The translations under genes and the position numbers were made by a program. The notes under the pieces are model-generated. The model worked only from the letters and a program-made list of their open reading frames with translations, searched no databases and was not told where the DNA came from. Below, piece after piece: positions 5,961-11,920 of a stretch of DNA of 11,920 nt; position 1 is the stretch's first letter; each line of letters starts with the position of its first letter. The stretch is from Candidatus Corynebacterium faecipullorum (GTDB taxonomy: Bacteria > Actinomycetota > Actinomycetes > Mycobacteriales > Mycobacteriaceae): contig DXEO01000129.1 in assembly GCA_019114925.1 (NCBI GenBank), forward strand, positions 1 to 11,920. The letters are read 5' to 3'.

Positions 5961-8006
5961 TTAGACGTCAAGGAAGCGGACGTCCTTCGCGCGGCGGGTA
6001 ATGAAGGAGCGGCGAGCGGCCACGTCATCACCCATGAGGATGGAGAAGAGCTCGTCGGCGCGCTGCGCATCTTCCAAGTCCACGCGACGGAGCACGCGGG
6101 TGGTCGGATCGAGGGTGGTCTCCCACAGCTCGGCGGCGTTCATCTCACCCAGACCCTTGTAGCGCTGGATGCCGTCATCCTTATTGATCTTGCGGCCCTG
6201 CTCCAAGCCCTCGGCAAGCTGCTCATCGCGCTCCGCATCAGAGAAGGCATAGCCCGGCTGGCCCTTCGCCCACTTCAGCTTGTACAGCGGCGGATTAGCC
6301 AAGAAGACGTGGCCATCCTCAACCAGTTGCGGCATGAAACGGAAGAGCAGGGTCAGCAGCAGCGTGGCGATGTGCTGGCCGTCAACGTCGGCGTCGGCCA
6401 TAAGCACAATCTTGTCGTAGCGCAGCTTGGAAATATCGAATTCTTCGTGGATGCCCGTGCCCAAGGCGGTAATGATGGCCTGGACCTCAGCGTTCTTCAG
6501 AACCTTGTCCATGCGGGCCTTTTCCACGTTGAGGATCTTGCCGCGCAGCGGCAGGATGGCCTGGAACATGGAATCGCGGCCGCCCTTAGCGGAACCGCCT
6601 GCGGAGTCACCCTCCACGATATAAAGCTCAGTGCGCTTCGAGTCCTTGGAGCGGCAATCCGCTAGCTTGCCCGGCAGACCGCCGAGATCACCGGCAGACT
6701 TACGGCGCACAAGCTCACGAGCCTTGCGTGCGGCCACACGAGCGTGCGCGGAGGACACGGCCTTATTGATGATGACCTTGGCCTCAGCCGGGTTGGCGTC
6801 GAACCAATCATTGAGGTGCTCGTTGACGGAACGCTGAACAAAGCCACGGATTTCCGAGTTACCCAGCTTGGTCTTGGTCTGACCCTCAAACTGTGGGTCC
6901 GCTACCTTGACGGAAATAACGGCAGCAAGGCCTTCACGGCAGTCATCACCGGAGAGGTTGCCATCCTTTTCCTTGAGGAGCTTGTGCTCCTTGGCGTAGC
7001 GGTTCATCAGGGAGGTCAGCGCCGCGCGGAAGCCTTCCTCATGCGTGCCGCCTTCGTGAGTGTTAATGGTGTTGGCGAAGGTGTGGACGGACTGCTTGTA
7101 GCCCTGGTTCCACTGCAGCGCGATTTCCACCTCATGGTCCTCGCCCTTGACGTCGAAGGCAACGATGGTGGGGTGGATGGCGGTCTTGTTCTTGTTGAGG
7201 TGCTCAACATAGTCCTGCAGACCGTTTGGGTAGTGGTAGGTGACTTCCTTCTTCTTGGAAGTCTTCCCCTCGCTACCTTCGCCGTCCTTTTCAGACTTTT
7301 CCTTCTCATCGAGGGAGCTCAGGCTCACGGCGGAGTCGCCGGCTTCGGCGATCTCCTCTAGTTCGGCCTGCTCTTTGGAGATGGCGCGCTCATCGCGCAG
7401 CACGATGGTCAGGCCCTTGTTCAGGAAGGCCATCTCCTGCAGGCGGCGAGCGATCGTGTCGTAATTAAACTCGACGGTCTCGAAGATCTCCGGGTCCGGC
7501 CAGAAGCGGATGGTAGTTCCGGTACCGCGAGCATTATCGCCTTCGACAAGCTCATCGGGGATGGCATTGTTGAAGTTCTGGTACCAGTGCTTGCCACCGC
7601 GCTTGATGTCCGCCTCCACACGGGTGGACAAAGCGTTGACCACGGAGATACCCACGCCGTGTAGACCGCCGGAAACGGCATAAGATTCAGAGTCGAACTT
7701 ACCGCCAGCGTGCAGCTGGGTCATGACCACCTGGACGGTGGGAACGCCAGAGGCGTGCATCTCCACCGGGATACCACGGCCGTTATCGATGACCTCGATG
7801 CCGCCATCCTCACGGAGGGTGACGATGACCTTGTCGGCATAACCTGCCATCGCCTCATCGACGGAGTTGTCAACGATCTCCCAAATCAGGTGGTGCAGGC
7901 CACGGGCACCTGTGGAGCCGATGTACATTCCAGGGCGCTTGCGGACAGCCTCGAGGCCCTCCAGAATTGTGATTGACCCCGCATCATATGCGTGTTGTTC
8001 AGCCAC
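5961..8006 (-). CDS. gyrB: DNA gyrase subunit B
   Basis: The 681-residue ATPase subunit of gyrase. The GHKL ATP site is intact: E43 (general base) and N47 in IWEIVDNSVDEA, D74 in DNGRG, GGLHGVG at 113-119 and the QTK-loop at 376-378. The TOPRIM domain has EGDSAGG at 465-471 and DADVDG at 538-543 for the metal ions, and the RYKGLGEM element at 615-622 precedes the C-terminal end. A charged Lys/Glu/Ser-rich insert at about 213-253 in the transducer domain is the type of loop seen in actinobacterial GyrB. The aspartate of the GyrB quinolone region (D478 in KGGRD) is unchanged. The start is GTG at 8004-8006, with AAAAGGAGAA upstream as ribosome site; no in-frame start lies between. It converges on the plus-strand island and is separated from gyrA by about 1.6 kb. 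Confidence 0.98.
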   Translation of the reverse strand: MAEQHAYDAGSITILEGLEAVRKRPGMYIGSTGARGLHHLIWEIVDNSVDEAMAGYADKVIVTLREDGGIEVIDNGRGIPVEMHASGVPTVQVVMTQLHAGGKFDSESYAVSGGLHGVGISVVNALSTRVEADIKRGGKHWYQNFNNAIPDELVEGDNARGTGTTIRFWPDPEIFETVEFNYDTIARRLQEMAFLNKGLTIVLRDERAISKEQAELEEIAEAGDSAVSLSSLDEKEKSEKDGEGSEGKTSKKKEVTYHYPNGLQDYVEHLNKNKTAIHPTIVAFDVKGEDHEVEIALQWNQGYKQSVHTFANTINTHEGGTHEEGFRAALTSLMNRYAKEHKLLKEKDGNLSGDDCREGLAAVISVKVADPQFEGQTKTKLGNSEIRGFVQRSVNEHLNDWFDANPAEAKVIINKAVSSAHARVAARKARELVRRKSAGDLGGLPGKLADCRSKDSKRTELYIVEGDSAGGSAKGGRDSMFQAILPLRGKILNVEKARMDKVLKNAEVQAIITALGTGIHEEFDISKLRYDKIVLMADADVDGQHIATLLLTLLFRFMPQLVEDGHVFLANPPLYKLKWAKGQPGYAFSDAERDEQLAEGLEQGRKINKDDGIQRYKGLGEMNAAELWETTLDPTTRVLRRVDLEDAQRADELFSILMGDDVAARRSFITRRAKDVRFLDV

Positions 8007-8025
8007 GGATTCGTGTTCTCCTTTT

Positions 8026-8059
8026 GGCTAGAGCTAAATCTAAGACTCTAGCCATTCTA
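8026..8059 (-). promoter_or_regulatory. gyrB leader: -10 element and inverted repeat next to the ribosome site
   Basis: Minus-strand TAGAAT (8059-8054) fits a -10 box. Immediately after it GGCTAGAG (8053-8046) pairs perfectly with CTCTAGCC (8033-8026) across a 12-base loop, and the gyrB ribosome site AAAAGGAG follows directly. The dyad may be an operator at the transcript start or an mRNA hairpin that sets ribosome access. No good -35 box was seen. Confidence 0.45.
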
Positions 8060-8136
8060 CACTGTGTCCCCCCACGCAAGGGCACTGCACGCCCGTGAGA
8101 GCCCCAAATTTGCGTGAATTTCGCGGTCGCCGAAAA

Positions 8137-8679
8137 TCAGCCGTATGTATCTTGCGAACCTTGCGGCTTAACCCATTGGCGGCCTTCATAGTTGCGGTGC
8201 TGCTTGGGGCCCTGAATGTGCAGCTTAACCACCACGTCCGGACCGAGGCGGTCAGCAATCTTTTGCAAGATGGGACGCTGCAGGTAACGCAGCTCGGTGG
8301 CCCAGCTAGAGGAATCACACGCCACGTAGACAACCTGCTCTTTGATGGTGAGCGGTTGCGTGTGAGCGGCGATGCGCTCGCCTACGAGGTTTTCCCAATT
8401 GCCCATGACCCAACCATGAGCTAATTCGTGTTCCCAGCCGCGTTTGCCGATCTCTCGTTGAATCTGTGCGCCGAGGCTAGGGATCTCGAGGCTACGGCGC
8501 CGGCGGCGGCCATCGGGTCCACTCGGCCGGCCGCGCCGATAGGGCTTTGGCTGCTTCTCGGAAGATGTCTCGGCCAAGTTCATTTTGGGCGCCGGTTTAT
8601 TGAGCTTCGGCGGATTCTTGGAATTACTTCGCGTGCGCTCGAAGAGCGCCTTCACCGGATCGAAGTCCTGCTCAGTCAT
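8137..8679 (-). CDS. dciA: DUF721 protein, DciA-type helicase loader candidate
   Basis: A 180-residue protein. Residues 1-62 are polar and disordered, with the basic run GRPSGPDGRRRRR; the DUF721 domain covers about 65-157 (LGAQIQREIGKRGW, HGWVMGNWENLVGERIAAHTQP, VVYVACDSSSWATELRYLQ). Family members such as DciA help load or stabilise the replicative helicase DnaB at the origin; that role is from the family, not shown here. It lies in its usual actinobacterial place after recF. ATG at 8679 overlaps the recF end by eight bases (ATGACTGA); an in-frame ATG at 8697 is possible. No strong ribosome site, suggesting translational coupling with recF. Confidence 0.85.
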   Translation of the reverse strand: MTEQDFDPVKALFERTRSNSKNPPKLNKPAPKMNLAETSSEKQPKPYRRGRPSGPDGRRRRRSLEIPSLGAQIQREIGKRGWEHELAHGWVMGNWENLVGERIAAHTQPLTIKEQVVYVACDSSSWATELRYLQRPILQKIADRLGPDVVVKLHIQGPKQHRNYEGRQWVKPQGSQDTYG

Positions 8680-9850
8680 CCTCGTCACCGCCCGCATCGT
8701 ACGGTGCGATCTCTGATACTCGGCCCTCGTCGGTATCGCGCACTGTGACCGTAAAACGTTCAATGGGCTGCAAGTTTCCGGGCAAATCCTCATCCACCGC
8801 AGCAGTAATGAGCACCTGTTCCGCACCTGCCGCGAGGTGAACAAGCTTTTCGCGCCTTTTCGCATCGAGCTCAGCGAAGACATCATCGAGGATGAGGATC
8901 GGATCAGTGCCGTCTTGGCGCAGCAGGTTGAACTCCGCCAACCGCAGGGAGATGGCATAAGACCACGTCTCGCCATGGCTGGCAAAGCCCTTGGCTGGGC
9001 TCGTTCCTAGATTAAGTAGGAGGTCATCGCGGTGCGGGCCAACGAGCGAGATACCTCGTTCGATCTCTCGCTGGCGCTTGGTAGCGAGTTCGGTCAGCAT
9101 CATGGCCTCGATAACCTCGCGGTCAGAGATGTCCACCGTGGACTTGTACTCAATATTCGCCGGACGCGATTCTGGGGCAAGCCCGGCATAGGCGGCGGGG
9201 ATGAGCTCGCGGAGTTCGTCGACAAGCGCCAGGCGTGCCTGAATCACCTGCGCGCCGAGGGAAGATAGCTGAGTATCCCAGACGTCGAGAGACGCCAGCG
9301 CCGAGGCACCATCACTGTCACTGTAGCCGCGACGCAAGCTTGGCGACGCCGATTTCAACAACGCATTGCGCTGCTTGAGCACCTTGTCATAATCGGCCTT
9401 CACACCTGCCAAACGCGGCGTGCGGGAGGCGATGATGTCATCCAGATACTGGCGCCGCGCCGCAGGTTCGCCGCGCACGAGGGACAAATCCTCCGGGGAG
9501 AACAACACGGTTTTCACCACGCCAAGGAGCTCACGCGGGGATTTCAAGCGCGTGCGGTTGATCTGCGCCTGGTTGGCCGCGTGGGGTTTGATGAGCAAGT
9601 GCGCGGTGAGCTCTCTACCCTGGTTCACCGCCGTGGCGGAGATGCGAGCATTGTGAGCCCCCTGGCGCACGAGGGGGGCATCGTGGGACACACGGTGTGA
9701 GGATAGATGCGCGGTATACCCGATGGCCTCGACGATGTTGGTCTTGCCGAAACCGTTGCGGCCGACAAACAGGGTAATTCCCGGTTTCAGCCTGAGGGTG
9801 AGCTCGGGCCAGGAGCGGAAGTCCCTGACATCGAGATCGCGAATATACAT
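8672..9850 (-). CDS. recF: DNA replication and repair protein RecF
   Basis: A 392-residue SMC-like ATPase that acts with RecO and RecR at single-strand gaps and stalled forks. Walker A is GRNGFGKTN at 30-38, the ABC-type signature is SHGE at 291-294, Walker B is ILILDD at 318-323 and the D-loop is ELD at 327-329. The N-terminal MYIRDLDVRDFRSW is the usual RecF opening and length is typical. The start ATG (9848-9850) lies five bases after the dnaN stop; only a weak AGG ribosome site is present, so coupling to dnaN is likely. The acidic end GGDEDD overlaps the dciA start. Confidence 0.97.
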   Translation of the reverse strand: MYIRDLDVRDFRSWPELTLRLKPGITLFVGRNGFGKTNIVEAIGYTAHLSSHRVSHDAPLVRQGAHNARISATAVNQGRELTAHLLIKPHAANQAQINRTRLKSPRELLGVVKTVLFSPEDLSLVRGEPAARRQYLDDIIASRTPRLAGVKADYDKVLKQRNALLKSASPSLRRGYSDSDGASALASLDVWDTQLSSLGAQVIQARLALVDELRELIPAAYAGLAPESRPANIEYKSTVDISDREVIEAMMLTELATKRQREIERGISLVGPHRDDLLLNLGTSPAKGFASHGETWSYAISLRLAEFNLLRQDGTDPILILDDVFAELDAKRREKLVHLAAGAEQVLITAAVDEDLPGNLQPIERFTVTVRDTDEGRVSEIAPYDAGGDEDD

Positions 9851-9855
9851 ATGGC

Positions 9856-11037
9856 TTAGCCTGGCAAGCGCACCGGCATCAGCAGGTAGGTGAAATCAGT
9901 CTCCGGGGTCGGGAAAGAGCCGTCTTCGTTGGCTGCCGGCAGCTCTTCCGGTTCCGGAATCATAATTGCCGGGCGCGAAGGTTCGGTGAAGCCGAAGACC
10001 ACGCGGTCCGTGTGCACCACAGCCAATCCATCCTTGAGGTAGGACGGGTTGAAGGCAATGACAAAATCCTCACGGCCATTGAAGGCGCACGGCAAGGTCT
10101 CGCTTGCGCGACCAGAGTCCGCACCGGCCGCCAAGGTCACCTCACCTTCGCTGAACTCCATGCGGATCTGCGCGTTGCGATCCGTCAACAGCGAGACGCG
10201 GCGAATGGCTTCCTGGAGCGGAGCAACCTCAATGCTGGCCATAGCGCTGTGGGTCTTGGGCAGCAGCGGTGCCACGTTGGGGAAATCCGCGTCCAACATA
10301 CGCGTCGTGGTCTCGCGGTTATCCGCATGCAGGCCAAATAAGCCTTCCGCAGCGATGTTTTCACCAGTGCCCACGGCAATTTCTACCGGGATGTTGAGGT
10401 GCGTGTCCAAGGAGCGGCCGGTCTCCTGCAGAGTCTTGGCCGGAACAAGAAGCTTGGCCTGGACATCAGGAGATACCGGCTCCCACTCGAAGGTACGCAT
10501 GGCCAAGCGGAAACGGTCCGTCGCCGTCATTTCCACGTGGGAACCATTGATGTCGATATGCACACCGGTGAGCATCGGCAGGGTGTCATCCTTGCCGGCA
10601 GCCGCAACGACCTGGCTGATGGCCTCCACGAAGAGCTGCGGGTTAATGGTGCCGGTGACCTCCGGCAGAACAGGGAGCTGAGGGTAATCATCCAGTGGAA
10701 TGAGCGGCAGCTCGAAACGGGAGGAACCACAGATCAACAAAACCTTGTTGTCTTCCTGCGTCATCTCGATTTCCTTGTTGGGCAAGGAAGCAACGATGTC
10801 AGAAAGCAGCTTACCGGCCACAGCGATGCGTCCCGGTTCATCCACCATGCCGGCGATACGCGCACGGGTGGATACTTCGTAGTCGAAGCCGGTGAATTCC
10901 AAACCATTGTCATCCGCGGTGATCAGCATGGCGCGCAGTACCGGCTGGGTGACCTTCGAGGGAAGGCTGCGCGCGACCCACGCTACGGCGTTGGCGAGGT
11001 CATCTTTGGCAACGCGAAATGACACGGACTGCTCCAT
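9856..11037 (-). CDS. dnaN: DNA polymerase III beta subunit (sliding clamp)
   Basis: A 393-residue clamp that forms a ring round DNA and tethers the replicative polymerase. Three related domains are recognisable at about 1-125, 130-255 and 265-393. The hydrophobic cleft elements TATDRFRLA at 171-179 and the C-terminal YLLMPVRLPG at 384-393 mark partner-binding residues. The start is ATG at 11035-11037 (MEQSVSFRVA), the usual N-terminus, with GAGGAG 12 bases upstream. The frame stays open 51 codons further to a GTG at 11190, but that extension does not look clamp-like. It leads a dnaN-recF-dciA operon. Confidence 0.96.
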   Translation of the reverse strand: MEQSVSFRVAKDDLANAVAWVARSLPSKVTQPVLRAMLITADDNGLEFTGFDYEVSTRARIAGMVDEPGRIAVAGKLLSDIVASLPNKEIEMTQEDNKVLLICGSSRFELPLIPLDDYPQLPVLPEVTGTINPQLFVEAISQVVAAAGKDDTLPMLTGVHIDINGSHVEMTATDRFRLAMRTFEWEPVSPDVQAKLLVPAKTLQETGRSLDTHLNIPVEIAVGTGENIAAEGLFGLHADNRETTTRMLDADFPNVAPLLPKTHSAMASIEVAPLQEAIRRVSLLTDRNAQIRMEFSEGEVTLAAGADSGRASETLPCAFNGREDFVIAFNPSYLKDGLAVVHTDRVVFGFTEPSRPAIMIPEPEELPAANEDGSFPTPETDFTYLLMPVRLPG

Positions 11038-11224
11038 GGTGGTGAGACGCTCCTCTAGTTGCGAATGGAAGATTCTTGCAAGCTCACTCCAACTTACAGG
11101 ATCAGCGCCGAAGCACAGGATTTTGTCATTTACCTTCTCTGCTTCTCGATGAGGGCGTGCGGTCAGGCCGGACGCCAACGAATCACACACATCCTTTTTC
11201 TTCTTAGTTAGGGAGAAAACAAAA

Positions 11225-11261
11225 TAGGAGTAGTAATAAGCGCTGTGGGATCTGTGGACAA
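11225..11261 (+). other. Candidate DnaA-trio / basal unwinding element
   Basis: Five three-base steps TAG-GAG-TAG-TAA-TAA (11225-11239) are followed by GCGC (11240-11243), a degenerate box-like TGTGGGATC and a strong reverse DnaA box TGTGGACAA (11253-11261). Trios leading to a short GC block and paired DnaA boxes is the layout described for the bacterial basal unwinding system. The assignment is by pattern only. Confidence 0.45.
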
Positions 11262-11366
11262 CCCAGCAAAAGCCAAGCTCTGAGCCGCGAACCGCTCTGT
11301 GAGTCAGGCTGTGGGATCATTGTGATCAAATGACAAGAAATGTGAGTGACCGGTGCGGGGTCGAAG

Positions 11367-11375
11367 TTATCCACA
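11367..11375 (+). promoter_or_regulatory. DnaA box TTATCCACA
   Basis: Exact nine-base match to the consensus in the middle of the origin region, the only strong box on the plus strand. Confidence 0.85.
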
Positions 11376-11500
11376 ATCCATCCCCAGATCTATCCCTGCT
11401 GATCACAGGGTTAATCACAAGGGCAATGTGCCCTCTGATCTGCTGTGGAAGAAGAAAACGTGATGAGGATCTACAAATTACAATAGTGAAATTACACAGC

Positions 11501-11521
11501 TGTGAATAACGGTGTGGATAA
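11501..11521 (-). promoter_or_regulatory. Paired DnaA boxes TTATTCACA and TTATCCACA
   Basis: Two same-orientation boxes (11501-11509 and 11513-11521) three bases apart, next to an AT-rich stretch (11464-11500). Their 12-base period places them near the same DNA face, fitting cooperative DnaA binding. Confidence 0.8.
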
Positions 11522-11540
11522 CTCACGGGCGGATCGCAAA

Positions 11541-11597
11541 GACGCCCCTGCCCACATCCGCGAGGAGGTTGCTGCGGGGAAGGTGGGCAGGGGCGTC
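11541..11597 (-). terminator. dnaA terminator, 15-bp perfect stem
   Basis: GACGCCCCTGCCCAC (11541-11555) pairs perfectly with GTGGGCAGGGGCGTC (11583-11597) across a 27-base loop in which CCGC can pair with GCGG. Read leftward the stem is followed by TTTGCGAT, a short T-run. It starts 18 bases beyond the dnaA stop and would shield the origin from dnaA transcription. Confidence 0.8.
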
Positions 11598-11615
11598 GCC
11601 AAGCGTTGCGTGGTG

Positions 11616-11920
11616 CTAGCGCTGGTTGTGGTTCTTCACGCGCTGGGTCAGCGCCTGGATTTCGTCGTAGGTATTCCGGTTCTCAGTCATCTCTTTACGG
11701 ATCTTGCGGTCCGCATAGATGACGGTGGTGTGGTCCTTGCCGCCGAACTGGTCACCAATCTTTGGCAGGGAGAGCTCAGTGAGTTCGCGACACAGATACA
11801 TCGCCAGCTGGCGGGCGTGGGCCACGGCGCGTTTCTTACCAGAACCGCGCAAGGTATCCACGTCGATGTTGAAGTAGTCCGCAGTCACCTCGATGATGGC
11901 CGCCGCGGTGATCCGGCGAT
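11616..11920 (-). CDS. dnaA: Chromosomal replication initiator DnaA, C-terminal part
   Basis: Only the last 101 codons are present; the 5' part lies beyond the right edge. The visible residues are the domain IV DNA-binding region: RRITAAAIIEVTADYFN opens it, followed by DTLRGSGKKRAVAHARQ, the conserved AMYLCRELTELSLPKIG, and the signature FGGKDHTTV that recognises DnaA boxes, then ADRKIRKEM and a final NHNQR. Stop TAG at 11616-11618. DnaA-ATP binds the boxes in the adjacent spacer and opens the origin. No frameshift is visible. Confidence 0.97.
   Translation of the reverse strand, partial: RRITAAAIIEVTADYFNIDVDTLRGSGKKRAVAHARQLAMYLCRELTELSLPKIGDQFGGKDHTTVIYADRKIRKEMTENRNTYDEIQALTQRVKNHNQR

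Larger units (their letters stand above)
11253..11521. other. oriC: Origin of replication region (oriC) with a DnaA box cluster
   Basis: Part of the 578-base gap between dnaN and dnaA that has no gene. Four DnaA boxes match TTATNCACA or TTGTCCACA: 11253-11261 (-), 11367-11375 (+, perfect TTATCCACA), 11501-11509 (-, TTATTCACA) and 11513-11521 (-, perfect TTATCCACA). AT-rich stretches lie at 11464-11500 and 11205-11239. The eleven-base GCTGTGGGATC occurs twice (11242-11252, 11308-11318), and AGGGCA/TGCCCT forms a small hairpin at 11420-11434. The dnaA-dnaN gap is the established origin place in actinobacteria. The remainder, 11038-11204, holds the dnaN leader, and the dnaA terminator lies to the right. 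Confidence 0.85.

Noticed and set aside
6744..7361. 205-codon open frame antisense to gyrB
   Set aside because: Same kind of shadow frame; gyrB motifs are intact on the other strand.
8680..8985. Upstream in-frame extension of the DUF721 gene into recF
   Set aside because: It would read through recF coding sequence in another frame with Arg/Ser/Cys-rich non-protein-like residues; the start at 8679 or 8697 is better.
10049..10681. 210-codon plus-strand frame inside dnaN
   Set aside because: Antisense to a complete clamp gene; Ser/Arg-rich random composition.
11411..11452. Further DnaA boxes TTAATCACA (11411-11419) and TCTTCCACA (11444-11452, minus)
   Set aside because: Two mismatches each from consensus; they may be weak sites but are not separable from chance by eye.
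1..11920. CRISPR array, insertion sequence, prophage or integrase
   Set aside because: No regularly spaced repeats, transposase or integrase motifs were found on either strand.

Overview
The window is the chromosomal origin region of a high-GC Gram-positive, almost certainly a Corynebacterium. Reading leftward on the minus strand the core order is dnaA (3' end only), oriC-like spacer, dnaN, recF, dciA (DUF721), gyrB, gyrA, DUF3566 membrane protein, tRNA-Ile(GAT), tRNA-Ala(TGC). This is the classic actinobacterial dnaA-to-alaT block. The GyrA residues at positions 87 and 91, together with the protein wording, make a C. striatum-like clinical species my best guess; that species call is inference from memory, not a computed result.

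Region by region: 140-1027 (+) is a secreted NodB-type polysaccharide deacetylase. 1028-1192 holds a 77-bp element bounded by 13-bp inverted repeats, then a hairpin terminator for the tRNAs. 1193-1351 (-) holds the two tRNAs. 1374-1424 is a long hairpin with a T-tract facing right. 1439-4378 (-) is gyrA plus a coupled small membrane protein gene. 4379-4457 is a compact divergent promoter region with two perfect palindromes. 4458-4936 (+) is a two-gene cassette, a ribbon-helix-helix protein and a short degenerate Fic/Doc-like protein, overlapping by ATGA in the manner of a toxin-antitoxin module. 4987-5890 (+) holds a small exported protein of unknown function and a DUF6918-like protein, ending at a bidirectional terminator shared with the convergent gyrB (5961-8006, -). 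8137-9850 (-) is dciA overlapping recF by 8 nt, and dnaN (9856-11037, -) ends 5 nt upstream of recF. 11038-11615 is a 578-bp non-coding stretch with four good DnaA boxes, an apparent DnaA-trio/unwinding element and the dnaA terminator. 11616-11920 is the C-terminal DNA-binding domain of DnaA.

Functionally the minus-strand genes form the replication-initiation and topology set: DnaA opens the origin, DciA helps load the helicase, the DnaN clamp tethers the polymerase, RecF handles gaps, and gyrase manages supercoiling. The plus-strand island between gyrA and gyrB is the accessory part. Most notable are a GyrA with Phe and Ala at the two main fluoroquinolone-resistance positions, and a small repressor-like cassette whose palindromic operator lies inside the promoter region it shares with gyrA.
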